From assembly GCA_034506175.1 (NCBI GenBank), contig JAPDQB010000027.1:1-64000 (forward strand): DNA of 64,000 nt. The letters are read 5' to 3'. A program made the position numbers and the translations under genes. Numbering within the stretch: position 1 is the stretch's first letter; each line of letters begins with the position of its first letter. The notes below the pieces were generated by a model. It ran no database searches, was not told where the DNA came from, and saw only the letters and a list, made by a program, of their open reading frames with translations. Below, piece by piece: positions 7,401-15,199 of the stretch. Source of the stretch: a candidate division KSB1 bacterium. GTDB taxonomy: Bacteria; Zhuqueibacterota; Zhuqueibacteria; Zhuqueibacterales; Zhuqueibacteraceae.

Positions 7401-7540
7401 ATTGGAGATTGCGGATTCAAAATTTATAAGTTCGCAAGAACGCCAAGTATCTGAAAATTTGGATGGTTGCTTTCTTTGGCCCGCTAGAGCATACCAACTC
7501 AATCCAGGAATTCCGCAATCCGAAATCCCCAATCCGCATT
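7401..7540. repeat. REP-like inverted repeat between tRNA genes, copy 1
   Basis: The left arm around 7401-7417 (ATTGGAGATTGCGGATT) faces the right arm at 7513-7533 (CCGCAATCCGAAATCCCCAAT). The right arm recurs almost exactly at 7721-7741 in copy 2. No gene is seen in the 160 nt between tRNA-Ala and tRNA-Ser(CGA). Confidence 0.55.
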
Positions 7541-7542
7541 CC

Positions 7543-7633
7543 GGAGAGGTGGCTGAGTGGTCGAAAGCGGCGGTCTCGAAAACCGTTATCGGGATTAAAC
7601 TCTCGATCGGGGGTTCGAATCCCCCCCTCTCCG
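7543..7633 (+). tRNA. tRNA-Ser (anticodon CGA)
   Basis: Acceptor GGAGAGG (7543-7549) pairs with CCTCTCC (7626-7632), discriminator G. The anticodon stem CGGT/ACCG with loop CTCGAAA gives CGA. The long class II variable arm is present. Confidence 0.94.
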
Positions 7634-7643
7634 CAGGCATAAC

Positions 7644-7666
7644 GGCCATATGAAGTGGCCTTTTTT
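7644..7666 (+). terminator. Rho-independent terminator after tRNA-Ser(CGA)
   Basis: GGCCA (7644-7648), a 7-nt loop, TGGCC (7656-7660), then six T. It begins 10 nt after the tRNA 3' end. Confidence 0.75.
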
Positions 7667-7670
7667 GTTT

Positions 7671-7743
7671 GATTGGGGATTTATGATTGCGGCTTGCAGA
7701 AAGCGAGTTTTATTCTGCCTTCCGCAATCCGAAATCCCCATTC
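7671..7743. repeat. REP-like hairpin between tRNA-Ser genes, copy 2
   Basis: The left arm 7671-7701 (GATTGGGGATTTATGATTGC, then GGCTTGCAGAA) is an imperfect inverse of the right arm 7713-7743 (TTCTGCCTTCCGCAATCCGA, then AATCCCCATTC), with about 11 nt between. The right arm matches the right arm of copy 1. It looks like a short mobile palindromic repeat that sits next to tRNA genes. Confidence 0.65.
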
Positions 7744-7751
7744 TGCATTGA

Positions 7752-7841
7752 GGAGAGGTGTCCGAGAGGCCGAAGGAACGCGACTGGAAATCGCGTGTAG
7801 GGCCAAAAGTTCTACCGTGGGTTCGAATCCCACCCTCTCCG
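7752..7841 (+). tRNA. tRNA-Ser (anticodon GGA)
   Basis: Acceptor GGAGAGG (7752-7758) pairs with CCTCTCC (7834-7840), discriminator G. The anticodon stem CGCGA/TCGCG with loop CTGGAAA gives GGA. The long variable arm is present. With TGA, GCT and CGA above, this completes a full serine isoacceptor set. Confidence 0.95.
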
Positions 7842-7887
7842 CTAGTCTCTAACAAGTAAAATGTGTGCAAAAAAGCAAAGACTTTTG

Positions 7888-7950
7888 GCTCACAGAATTG
7901 GAACTCTCACAGAAAAAAATCACTTCAGTGAGAGTTCCATTTCTGTGAGC
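7888..7950. repeat. 23-bp near-perfect inverted repeat (strong stem-loop)
   Basis: 7888-7910 (starts GCTCACAGAATTGG) and 7928-7950 (ends TTCTGTGAGC) are inverse copies over 23 nt with a single mismatch. They are separated by a 17-nt A-rich loop. The hairpin stands alone 46 nt after the last tRNA. It may be a miniature inverted-repeat element or a processing or termination structure. No coding sequence lies in it. Confidence 0.8.
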
Positions 7951-8010
7951 AAGTAAATCTTTTTGGTTGCGGCTTGTCCGCGTTGGGGTTATATGCCAGC
8001 AATTTCTTTT

Positions 8011-8345
8011 TCAATTCATGATTTGTGAAACGGCTCCGACAGGGTGTCTAAGCTCGTGAAGATGGTCTTCGACAAATACCCCACGCCACACCGCGATCGA
8101 CGCCCAAGTAATCATGAATCAGCGCTTCACGCATTCCTGCCATACGCCGGCACCGCACAGAAGAAGGCGCCGGCCGAATTTCACTGGAAAGATGCTTCGT
8201 CGCCTCGCCAATAATTTCAGATTGCGAAGCCGCGCAGTGGGGTTCATTCGATTTTGCAAGATCACCTCTTGACTTCCCGTCTTACCACCTTCGAACTGCC
8301 TGACACCATCCACAATTGAAAGCAGGTGAATTCAATTCACCTCTA
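8011..8345 (-). pseudogene. HepT (DUF86/HEPN toxin) relic
   Basis: On the minus strand several frames together rebuild a HepT-like protein: SIVDGVRQFEGGKT..., then (after a shift) SEIIGEATKHLSSEIRPAP..., RRMAGMREALIHDYLGVDRG and (after another shift) VFVEDHLHELRHPVGAV, ending at TGA 8011-8013. IIGEAxKHLS and the RNase-type motif R-x4-H-x-Y (REALIHDY) are diagnostic of HepT. At least two frameshifts break it and no start is visible. HepT normally pairs with an MNT nucleotidyltransferase antitoxin; no MNT gene remains nearby. The rest of the 7951-8459 spacer holds nothing I recognise. Confidence 0.7.
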
Positions 8346-8459
8346 TGCCAAAAAGCTGCACGGCAAAAGCATTGGCTGCAAGTTTTTTCTTTCTTCATTT
8401 TTGCTGATCCGCAGGTACTTACCTTTCATTTGGCAGATTAACCCAAGCAGGAGGATGTA

Positions 8460-8912
8460 ATGTTAGGCAAAAAAGAAGTCGTGGAAACCGACCGGTCCGG
8501 CGAGCTGAACACCGTCATTGGCAAGGGTTCGGTCATCGAAGGGCTGCTCACTGTGCAAAGCAGTTTGCGCGTTGATGGCCGGGTTCAAGGCCAGGTGCAG
8601 GCCAGCGATTCGCTCGTCGTCGGCAAGGATGGCGAAATCGATGGTGAAATCAAAGCGCGCAATGCCATCATCGGCGGCCGGGTCAAAAATCGCATCCTGG
8701 CCACCGGCAAAGTCGTGCTCGAGGCGCACGCCGTCGTGCACGGCGAAGTCAAAACCAGCAAGCTGGTGATCGACGAAGGGGCAATTTTTGACGGCAATTG
8801 CGCGATGAGCGAAAACGGCCGGCCTTTGACGCTGGCGGACAACGCCAAGCCCGATGAGCGCGGCCGCGTTTTTGATTTCCGGCCTCGACAGGAAGTTGCG
8901 GCTGGACGCTGA
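8460..8912 (+). CDS. Bactofilin (polymer-forming cytoskeletal protein)
   Basis: 150 residues. The central right-handed beta-helix domain (about 17-115) shows the repeated pattern NTVIGKGSVIEGLL, LRVDGRVQGQVQ, LVVGKDGEIDGEIKA, KTSKLVIDEGAIFDG. Bactofilins self-assemble into filaments without nucleotide and act in cell shape or local peptidoglycan modification. A strong AGGAGG lies just upstream of ATG 8460. It is followed by a terminator at 8981, so it is probably monocistronic. Many bactofilins are next to an M23 peptidase; none is seen here. Confidence 0.93.
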   Translation: MLGKKEVVETDRSGELNTVIGKGSVIEGLLTVQSSLRVDGRVQGQVQASDSLVVGKDGEIDGEIKARNAIIGGRVKNRILATGKVVLEAHAVVHGEVKTSKLVIDEGAIFDGNCAMSENGRPLTLADNAKPDERGRVFDFRPRQEVAAGR

Positions 8913-8980
8913 TGGGGTGATTCGCTGAGTGTGGGCGCAGCAATAAGGCTGTGAACGCAACCGGATCGGATTTTCACAAA

Positions 8981-9007
8981 GGCTCGACTCCAAAGTCGAG
9001 CCTTTTT
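8981..9007 (+). terminator. Rho-independent terminator after bactofilin
   Basis: GGCTCGAC (8981-8988), loop TCCAAA, GTCGAGCC (8995-9002), then five T. It lies about 70 nt after the stop codon. Confidence 0.9.
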
Positions 9008-9013
9008 ATTTAC

Positions 9014-9042
9014 TTGACATTCTGGCGGCATTTTTTTAAGAT
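9014..9042 (+). promoter_or_regulatory. Promoter of the lipoprotein/ylxR operon
   Basis: TTGACA (9014-9019), 17-nt spacer, TAAGAT (9037-9042). It starts directly after the bactofilin terminator and 30 nt before the next start codon. Confidence 0.65.
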
Positions 9043-9071
9043 GAAAAGGAACACTTGAACAGGAGAGAGGT

Positions 9072-9644
9072 ATGCCACACTATCATGCATCACGAGTTAA
9101 AATAATCGGCGGCATGTTATTGCTGCTCGCAGGTCTCGCTTGTCAGTCACCCCAAACTCAGCCGCTTGATCTCGGCGTGGTCACTTTGCAAGCCGATGCC
9201 GGATGGCAAACGACCGCACCGACTTCGATGATGCGAAAAGCGCAATTCACCTTGCCGCGCGCCGCCGGCGACAGTGAGGATGCGGAATTGGTCGTTTTTT
9301 ATTTCGGTGCGGATCAGGGCGGTTCGGTCGAAGCCAATCTGAACCGATGGTACACACAATTTTCTCAGCCCGATGGCAGCGCCTCGTCGGAGAAAGCCAC
9401 GGTCACGCGCGAAGTGGTGGATGAAATGAATTTGACCACCGTCGATCTCAGCGGCACATACGTCGCGCCGGTCATGCCTGGAAATGACGAACAATACAAC
9501 AAGCCGAATTTTCGCATGCTGGCGGCGGTGCTTGAAACTGCACAGGGGCCATATTTTTTCAAGCTTGTCGGGCCAGAGAAAACTGTGGCAAAGTGGGCGA
9601 AAAGTTTCAGCCAGTTCATGAAAAGCGCCAAGCGATCCCAATAA
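9072..9644 (+). CDS. Unrecognised lipoprotein
   Basis: 190 residues. A signal sequence ends in the lipobox LLAGLAC, so the mature protein starts at Cys near residue 24 and should be membrane-anchored in the periplasm. The mature part begins with a segment like VVTLQADAGWQTTAPTSMMRKAQFTL and contains DAELVVFYFGADQGGSVEAN. That resembles small secreted proteins predicted to form a beta-rich domain, but I cannot name a family. It has a strong GGAGAGAGG ribosome site, and sits 24 nt before ylxR, so it may be co-transcribed with ylxR-ylxQ without sharing their function. Confidence 0.75.
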   Translation: MPHYHASRVKIIGGMLLLLAGLACQSPQTQPLDLGVVTLQADAGWQTTAPTSMMRKAQFTLPRAAGDSEDAELVVFYFGADQGGSVEANLNRWYTQFSQPDGSASSEKATVTREVVDEMNLTTVDLSGTYVAPVMPGNDEQYNKPNFRMLAAVLETAQGPYFFKLVGPEKTVAKWAKSFSQFMKSAKRSQ

Positions 9645-9668
9645 CCCCTATAAGGCGCAACTGAGCTT

Positions 9669-9938
9669 ATGGGCCATACACCAGAGCGAACCTGTCTGGC
9701 TTGTGGGCGAAAAACCGGCAAAGCGGTTTTGCTGCGTCTCGCGCGAGATCGGGCGGGAACCATCACGATTGACCCGCACCAACGCCTTCCCGGACGCGGC
9801 GCGTATGTTTGCCCCACGCCGGCGTGCGGAGAATTGTTGAAGAAAAAGAAAGGCTTGCATCACGGCTTTCACCAACCGGTGCCGGCCGAAATTTACCAGC
9901 GTGTGATAGAATTTTTGCGCGAGCATGCTTCCCCATGA
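9669..9938 (+). CDS. ylxR: YlxR family RNA-binding protein (RnpM)
   Basis: 89 residues. The N-terminal motif ERTCLACGRK and the later GRGAYVCPTPAC give the paired cysteines and GRGAY block of the YlxR (DUF448) domain. This small protein binds RNA and modulates RNase P in studied bacteria. It overlaps the next gene (ylxQ) by 14 nt. In many bacteria ylxR-ylxQ lie between nusA and infB; here they are detached from that operon and coupled to folate salvage. Confidence 0.93.
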   Translation: MGHTPERTCLACGRKTGKAVLLRLARDRAGTITIDPHQRLPGRGAYVCPTPACGELLKKKKGLHHGFHQPVPAEIYQRVIEFLREHASP

Positions 9939-10230
9939 AATCCTCGGCTTGCTGGGTTTGGCACAGCGGGCCGGCAAAGTCATCATCGGGGCGACCGCCG
10001 TTGCGCATGAGATGCGCCGGTCGCGGCAGGCGGTGTTGGTTATTTTTGCCCGTGATTTTTCACCGGCGACAAAAAATAAATTGCTGGCGCAAGCCGCGCG
10101 GCCGCCGCACATTTTTGAAATTGGAAGCATGCGCGAGTGGGGAGAGTATTTTGGCCGGCAGCAGGTGGGCGTCATTGCCGTCGCCGATAAAAATTTCACC
10201 GCCGGTATCTTGGAAAAATTGAAACGGTGA
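9925..10230 (+). CDS. ylxQ: YlxQ-like L7Ae family ribosome-associated protein
   Basis: 101 residues. It begins EILGLLGLAQRAGKVIIGAT, the characteristic start of bacterial L7Ae/L30e-like proteins, followed by AVLVIFARDFSPATKNKL and VGVIAVADKNFTAGIL. The fold binds kink-turn RNA. It is translationally coupled to ylxR by a 14-nt overlap and to the next gene by a 4-nt overlap. Confidence 0.85.
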   Translation: MLPHEILGLLGLAQRAGKVIIGATAVAHEMRRSRQAVLVIFARDFSPATKNKLLAQAARPPHIFEIGSMREWGEYFGRQQVGVIAVADKNFTAGILEKLKR

Positions 10231-10799
10231 CGGTTGTTTCCGAAAAAGAACGGCTCCGCGACCAGATGCGCACGTTGCGCCGCCAACTTGACGCCTCGTG
10301 GCGCGAACGCGCCAGCGCCGCGATTATTTCGCGTCTGGAAACGCTGCCGATTTTCCTGCATGCGCAAGCCGTTCAAACTTACGTTGCGCTTTGCCGTGAA
10401 GTCGATACCCACGAGCTGATTCGGCGGCTCTTGCGGGCCGGCAAACAGGTTGCCGCCCCCAAAGTTGAATCTGGCAATGAACTGCAGCAATATTTTATCA
10501 AAGACTTTTCCGAGCTGCACCCCGGCGCTTTTGGCATTCTCGAGCCGCCGGCTCATCCCAGCCGGCTCGCGTCCCCGGAACAATTTGATCTCGTGCTCGT
10601 GCCCGGCCTGGCTTTTGACCGCGCCGGCCATCGTCTCGGCGCCGGCAAAGGTTATTACGACCGCTTTCTCGCGCAGATCAAAGCGCCCAAAATCGCGCTG
10701 GCGTTTGCGTTTCAAATTGTCGAGCAAATCCCCGTCGAAGCGCATGATCAGCGGGTAAATGTGATTGTAACGGAGAAGGAAGTGATAAGTTGTTCATAG
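10227..10799 (+). CDS. 5-formyltetrahydrofolate cyclo-ligase
   Basis: 190 residues starting at GTG 10227, which overlaps the ylxQ stop (GTGA). The family's substrate loop GAGKGYYDRFL is present at about 136-146, with LVLVPGLAFDRAGHRLG before it. The enzyme uses ATP to convert 5-formyl-THF to 5,10-methenyl-THF, returning stored folate to one-carbon metabolism. The N-terminal basic stretch (LRDQMRTLRRQLDASWRE) is typical. The gene ends next to a large palindrome and faces a convergent gene. Confidence 0.93.
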   Translation: MTVVSEKERLRDQMRTLRRQLDASWRERASAAIISRLETLPIFLHAQAVQTYVALCREVDTHELIRRLLRAGKQVAAPKVESGNELQQYFIKDFSELHPGAFGILEPPAHPSRLASPEQFDLVLVPGLAFDRAGHRLGAGKGYYDRFLAQIKAPKIALAFAFQIVEQIPVEAHDQRVNVIVTEKEVISCS

Positions 10800-10835
10800 T
10801 AAATTTTAAATTGAAAATTTTCAATTTAAAATTTA
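10800..10835. repeat. 36-nt AT-rich palindrome, copy 2 (convergent gene end)
   Basis: The core 10801-10834 is identical to the centre of the 4786-4821 palindrome, and the flanking T/A pair extends perfect symmetry to 36 nt. It lies exactly between two convergent stop codons. That would suit a bidirectional transcription end, although copy 1 is not in a convergent gap. Confidence 0.85.
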
Positions 10836-11164
10836 ATATTTTTTGGCCGCCACTGAAATCGCGCCAGATCAATACGATCTTCCGAATCGAATTTGACGCC
10901 TTCTTTGACCAACAAAGCCCGCTGCAGTTTGTAACCTCCGTGGTGAGGCAGGGAAATGCCGCCCAAGCTGTTGATGACGCGCTGCCAGGGCAATTTTTCT
11001 TTATTGGAAACGCTGTGCAGCACCCACGCCACCTGCCGCGCCGCGCGAGGATTGCCGGAGAGGGCGGCGATTTGGCCGTAGGTCGCCACTTTGCCGCGAG
11101 GAATTTTTTTGACCACGATCACGACTCGGCGGAAAAAGTTCACCATCGCGTTGGTTTTTGCCAT
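10826..11164 (-). CDS. Alkyltransferase-like DNA repair protein (ATL, MGMT family)
   Basis: 112 residues from ATG 11164; the frame opens further upstream but that part is not conserved. It carries IPRGKVATYGQIAALSGNP and ARQVAWVLHS of the MGMT DNA-binding domain. The active-site block is LPWQRVIN, with Trp60 in place of the alkyl-accepting Cys (PCHRV). That is the hallmark of ATL proteins, which bind O6-alkylguanine without repairing it and hand the lesion to nucleotide excision repair. Its 3' end covers part of the palindrome at 10800-10835. Confidence 0.9.
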   Translation of the reverse strand: MAKTNAMVNFFRRVVIVVKKIPRGKVATYGQIAALSGNPRAARQVAWVLHSVSNKEKLPWQRVINSLGGISLPHHGGYKLQRALLVKEGVKFDSEDRIDLARFQWRPKNIKF

Positions 11165-11228
11165 TGTTTTAAAAATCCCTCTAACTGGGAAATACGTTTT
11201 GGGTAATTTAACGATTTGTGAGGAAAAA

Positions 11229-14200
11229 ATGAAGCTCAATTTGCGGGGCATTCCCTGTGTTTTGTTCAGCAGTATTTTGTTGCTTCAAAATCTTTTCGCC
11301 CAACCTGACAGCGTTGATGTAACTTTTTTTTACAAACCCACCGGCAATCCTTCGGTGGTGTTTCTTCCCGGCGAATTTAACAATTGGGGGCCGAACAACA
11401 ACGGCTTCATTTCCTCAACCGCGCCGTCCCGCATGAATTTTGAGGTGGCGAGCGGCCGCTGGGTGAAAACGGTGCGGCTGCGCGTCGGTGGACAACCCAA
11501 CGGCGGGGTTCCCGGCGCCTATCAATACAAATTCAATGAAAATGGCCTTAACACCGGCTGGAAACCCGATCCGCTGAACCCGCGTTCGAACCGTCGCGAT
11601 AATGACAACTCGTATCTTTTTATTCGCAATCCCACCATTCACTATCTTTTGCCCAACACGGTGGCCGGATCGGGAATCGTCAAGACGCGCCAACCGGAGA
11701 TTTCGGCCTACCTTTTCCCTTCTACGAAAACCAGTGTTGATACCGCCTCGATTATCGTCAAGTTGGATAATTTTGAATACCGGCACGTTGGCGCTGGCTA
11801 CGACGCCGCCACCAAAAAATTTACTTTTATTCCGCCGCAGCCTTTGAGCAACGGCCCGCATCAACTTATTCTTTTGGCCAAAACTCTGGCCAACACGACC
11901 GCCTCCGACACCACTCGTTTCACGGTGCAGGCCGATGCGGTGCAGATTCTCACCCAACCGGCATCAACCTGGAAAACGAGCTGGCCGATTCGCGGCGAAA
12001 TTTTGAAGGCTGATGGCTCGCCCGACAGCAGTGTGCGCGCGGCGACTTTGCTTCGTGGCGCCGAGAGTTGGGGAATTTCCGTGCGCACCGGCAGATTCGA
12101 CACCACCATGTCGCTGCTCGAAGGCGAAAATATTTTCAGCGTGCGCGCATTGGTTGGCGGCGTCAACGAGACGTCACAAACGATTCGGATCACCCGCAAA
12201 GTCAATCATGCGCCGTTTGCGGTGATGGCTTTCGACACCGCCGGAACGCAGCTTGTTTTTCGGGCCAATCAAAGCAGCGATCCTGACGGCCAAACTTTGA
12301 CTTTCACTTGGCAGGAAGATCCCGGCAATCCTGAAACGCTTGGAATCAGCGGCTCTTCTGAAGCGACGATCACTGCTGTCAAACCCAAAACGCCGGGTGA
12401 ATATTATTTCGCTTTGACGGCGCGCGACCCCGATGGCAACAGCGACCGCACGCGCCATTATTTTACATTGACGGCGGCCGGGCAGGTGATTCCGGCGACG
12501 CTCAAGAGCAATCCGGCGTGGGTAAAACAGGCGCGGGTGTATGAAATTTTCATTCATTCCTTTACACCCGAAGGCACGCTGAAAGCGGCAACGGCAAAAT
12601 TGGATTACATCAAGGCAATGGGTTTTAACGTGATTTGGCTGATGCCGATCATGGACAACAATTTTCGCATCGACGGTGTCGGCGCGGGTTACGACATCGT
12701 GGATTTCTATCGTGTTGCGCCGGAATTTGGAACGAACGAAGATTTTCGCGCTTTCGCTGACCGCGCTCATCAGCTCGGCATGAAAGTCGTGCTCGACATC
12801 ACGCCGAATCACACCAGCCAGGCGCATCCTTTTGCCGCGGATATTCGCGTTTATCGCGAGCATTCGCCTTATTGGAATTATTATCAACATGATTTGATCA
12901 GCAACAGCAATTACCGCCCGAATTTGCCGGAGCGCCGCAGCAGCAACGGGCTGTTCATTTATTACGACGGCTTCAGCGAGGAAATCATCAATTACAACTG
13001 GGCCGATCTCGACGCCCGTTTGTACATGATCGAGGTGTTTAAGTTTTGGATTACGGAAATGCGCGCCGACGGTTTTCGCTTTGACGTTTATTGGGGGCCG
13101 GCGCGACGGGCGAACAACGGCAATGGCGGTGAGAACGAAATGGGCGCGCCTGTGCGGCAGGCCCTGAAACACCTCAAGCCGGACATCTGGCTTTTGGCGG
13201 AAGACAGCGGCGTCGGCATTGGCACGGAGCGCATTTATGCCGATCACAATGGCGGCGTGGATTCGGCATACGACTGGCCGCTGTATTTCGACGGCTTTCG
13301 CGCCGGCAGCGCGTTATCAGGCAACGCAAACAATCTGCACAACAAAATTTTTAACAACAACTATTATCCCGGCCCAAACAGCTACTTTTTCCGGTTTTTG
13401 GAAAATCACGACGAGACCCGGCTGGCGCGCCTGGCGAGCAGCATTCAGCAAACCGTACCGTATGCCGTCACCCTTTTCACGATCCCCGGCATTCCGCTGG
13501 TTTACGCCGGGCAGGAAGTCGGCTTCGGCAACGGCCTCGACGATTTTACCGGCAAGCGCGGCCGCATCGACTTCGATGATCCCGACAAAAGCGTCGTCCA
13601 GAAACTTTATCAAAAACTCTGTCACCTTCGCGAAAAATTCCCGGCGTTTTGGACGCAGCGGCTCATCCGCCTGGATCAGCCTGATAATAACGTTTATGTT
13701 TTTTCGCGCCCCTTCGCCAATGAGAACGCCGTGGTTGCAGTGAACTTGAGCACTGTGACGCGCAACGCAACGATCACGCTCAATGCCTCAACCGTCGAGT
13801 TCAGCGGCGGCTTGAAGCCGGGCACGAATTATTTCGTGAACGAATTGCTGACCGGCACGACGACGAGTTTGCAAACCGACGCCGCTGGCGTCATCAGTTT
13901 CTCAAGCCCGCTGCCGGCCTATGGCGCGGTGGTTTACATCGTCGCCACCGAACCCAAATCGCTCAGCGTGCCGGACCTGCCGGTTGGCGTCGATGAAACC
14001 AACTTCGGCGAAATACCGCAAGGCTTTTTTTTACAGCAAAATTATCCGAATCCCCTGCGGGCATCGGGTTTCAATTCCGAAACCACGATTCGTTTCGACT
14101 TGCCGCATCAAGCCGAGGTCACCCTGCGCGTTTTTAATTTGCTTGGCGAGGAAGTCGTCACCTTGCTCCGAAAAAAAATGGCAGCCGGCGCCCATCTTAC

Positions 14201-14312
14201 GCGCTGGGATGGGCGAAATGCCTTTGGGCAATTGGTGGCCAGCGGCGTCTATCTGCTGCAATTGGAAGCCGGGCAGGAGGTGAGCGTAAGAAAAGTGTTA
14301 ATCATGAGATAG
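11229..14312 (+). CDS. Secreted GH13 alpha-amylase-type enzyme with C-terminal secretion domain
   Basis: 1027 residues. Start ATG 11229 is preceded by GAGGAAAA. A signal peptide (about 1-24, ending NLFAQ) is followed by an Ig-like/CBM48-type module (FYKPTGNPSVVFLPGEFNNW), then further beta domains. The GH13 barrel begins about residue 440. Conserved regions: I DITPNHTSQ (about 523-531), II GFRFDVYWG with nucleophile Asp619, III WLLAED with acid/base Glu658, IV FLENHDETR with Asp728. The C-terminal 85 residues (QNYPNPLRASGF, TTIRFDLP, GVYLLQLEAG, VRKVLIMR) form a T9SS-type/FlgD-like sorting domain. It should therefore be exported and possibly surface-attached for alpha-glucan breakdown. Confidence 0.93.
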   Translation: MKLNLRGIPCVLFSSILLLQNLFAQPDSVDVTFFYKPTGNPSVVFLPGEFNNWGPNNNGFISSTAPSRMNFEVASGRWVKTVRLRVGGQPNGGVPGAYQYKFNENGLNTGWKPDPLNPRSNRRDNDNSYLFIRNPTIHYLLPNTVAGSGIVKTRQPEISAYLFPSTKTSVDTASIIVKLDNFEYRHVGAGYDAATKKFTFIPPQPLSNGPHQLILLAKTLANTTASDTTRFTVQADAVQILTQPASTWKTSWPIRGEILKADGSPDSSVRAATLLRGAESWGISVRTGRFDTTMSLLEGENIFSVRALVGGVNETSQTIRITRKVNHAPFAVMAFDTAGTQLVFRANQSSDPDGQTLTFTWQEDPGNPETLGISGSSEATITAVKPKTPGEYYFALTARDPDGNSDRTRHYFTLTAAGQVIPATLKSNPAWVKQARVYEIFIHSFTPEGTLKAATAKLDYIKAMGFNVIWLMPIMDNNFRIDGVGAGYDIVDFYRVAPEFGTNEDFRAFADRAHQLGMKVVLDITPNHTSQAHPFAADIRVYREHSPYWNYYQHDLISNSNYRPNLPERRSSNGLFIYYDGFSEEIINYNWADLDARLYMIEVFKFWITEMRADGFRFDVYWGPARRANNGNGGENEMGAPVRQALKHLKPDIWLLAEDSGVGIGTERIYADHNGGVDSAYDWPLYFDGFRAGSALSGNANNLHNKIFNNNYYPGPNSYFFRFLENHDETRLARLASSIQQTVPYAVTLFTIPGIPLVYAGQEVGFGNGLDDFTGKRGRIDFDDPDKSVVQKLYQKLCHLREKFPAFWTQRLIRLDQPDNNVYVFSRPFANENAVVAVNLSTVTRNATITLNASTVEFSGGLKPGTNYFVNELLTGTTTSLQTDAAGVISFSSPLPAYGAVVYIVATEPKSLSVPDLPVGVDETNFGEIPQGFFLQQNYPNPLRASGFNSETTIRFDLPHQAEVTLRVFNLLGEEVVTLLRKKMAAGAHLTRWDGRNAFGQLVASGVYLLQLEAGQEVSVRKVLIMR

Positions 14313-14486
14313 CTCAGGTAGTTTTTCGGTGGATTTTTGGCCACTTTGGGCTTGCCCACGGCTTGTTTTCATCGCATTTGTTATCGTCGTGTTATCAATT
14401 TTCATTTTGTGCCAACTTACCTCGAGCCGCTTCAATTTTGATTCAAAAAAAATTTAAAATTTTCGGACATATTTTGAAAATTGGTC

Positions 14487-14515
14487 TTGCAAATCGCATT
14501 TTGATAACTTATTTT
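14487..14515 (+). promoter_or_regulatory. Promoter of the histone-like gene
   Basis: TTGCAA (14487-14492), 17-nt spacer, TATTTT (14510-14515), about 78 nt before the start codon. The remaining 14313-14486 spacer after the amylase is AT-rich and shows nothing else I can name. Confidence 0.5.
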
Positions 14516-14592
14516 ATGGGTGCAAGGCTGCAGTGAATTGACCTTGAGTGGATCACTTTATCAGCAACATTCACAACTTTGTGGAGGAAAAA

Positions 14593-14916
14593 ATGGAAAA
14601 CTACGAGTACATGCGCAGCACCGATGATGATTACGACGACGAAACGGATGACATGGAGGAAATGTCGTTTGATTCGCCGGAGCCCGCGTCAACGATGGAG
14701 GAGGCAGGCCCGGAGCCGATGATGATGCCGCCGGCGGCTCCCGCAGAAACCATGACTTCGGCAGCAGCCAAGCCGGTGAAAAAAGCGGCGAAAAAGAAAC
14801 CCGCGGCCAAAAAGAAACCGGTGGCGAAAAAAGCCAAGGGCAAAGCGGCCAAAGGCAAAGCCAAGGCCAAAGCAAAGGGCAAGGCGAAAAAGGCTCAAGC
14901 CAAAGGCCGCCGATAA
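14593..14916 (+). CDS. Acidic-N/lysine-rich-C histone H1-like protein
   Basis: 107 residues from ATG 14593, chosen for the GGAGG 5 nt upstream. The first 45 residues are very acidic (STDDDYDDETDDMEEM). A Pro/Met/Ala linker follows (MMMPPAAPAE). The last 45 residues are almost only Lys, Ala and Gly in KK-A-x repeats (VKKAAKKKPAAKKK, KGKAKAKAKGKAKK), like the tail of eukaryotic H1 and of bacterial AlgP or Hc1-type proteins. A role in DNA compaction or in charge-driven condensates is likely but not shown. The built-in acidic part is unusual for such tails. Confidence 0.75.
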   Translation: MENYEYMRSTDDDYDDETDDMEEMSFDSPEPASTMEEAGPEPMMMPPAAPAETMTSAAAKPVKKAAKKKPAAKKKPVAKKAKGKAAKGKAKAKAKGKAKKAQAKGRR

Positions 14917-15199
14917 CGAACCGGCTCGGGCCGCAAAAACACAAAGCCGATGAGGGTAACCTCAAGCATGGGCGTGCTCACTTTAGCGACCGGCGCAGCC
15001 TTGCGTTGATCGCATGATTCGGCCAACCGTGCGGCTTGCCGTCTTACCCCTCCGATCTGATCGTTGCGCACGCGTCCCCCAGAACAGCGGCCGCGCGAAG
15101 CGGCGTATTTTTCATGCCACGTGCGCAAGCGCTGTTTTCTTTCCGGCTGGAAGGAAAATGGAAGGCTCGGAGGGATTTTTATTTTCTTTGAATAAGAAT

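Noticed and set aside
7401..7950. CRISPR array
   Set aside because: The repeats here are inverted pairs with unequal spacing around tRNA genes, not regular direct repeats with unique spacers; no cas gene is in the window.
9648..10745. 365-codon frame on the minus strand opposite ylxR, ylxQ and the folate gene
   Set aside because: It crosses three well-supported genes and matches no protein pattern.
12174..13247. Long open frame on the minus strand (357 codons) inside the amylase gene
   Set aside because: It is antisense to the conserved GH13 core and has no recognisable domain or ribosome site; it results from the GC-rich codon pattern of the real gene.
13921..14592. Riboswitch or structured RNA between the amylase and the histone-like gene
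   Set aside because: The spacer is AT-rich but I see no conserved riboswitch core; only a promoter is supported.
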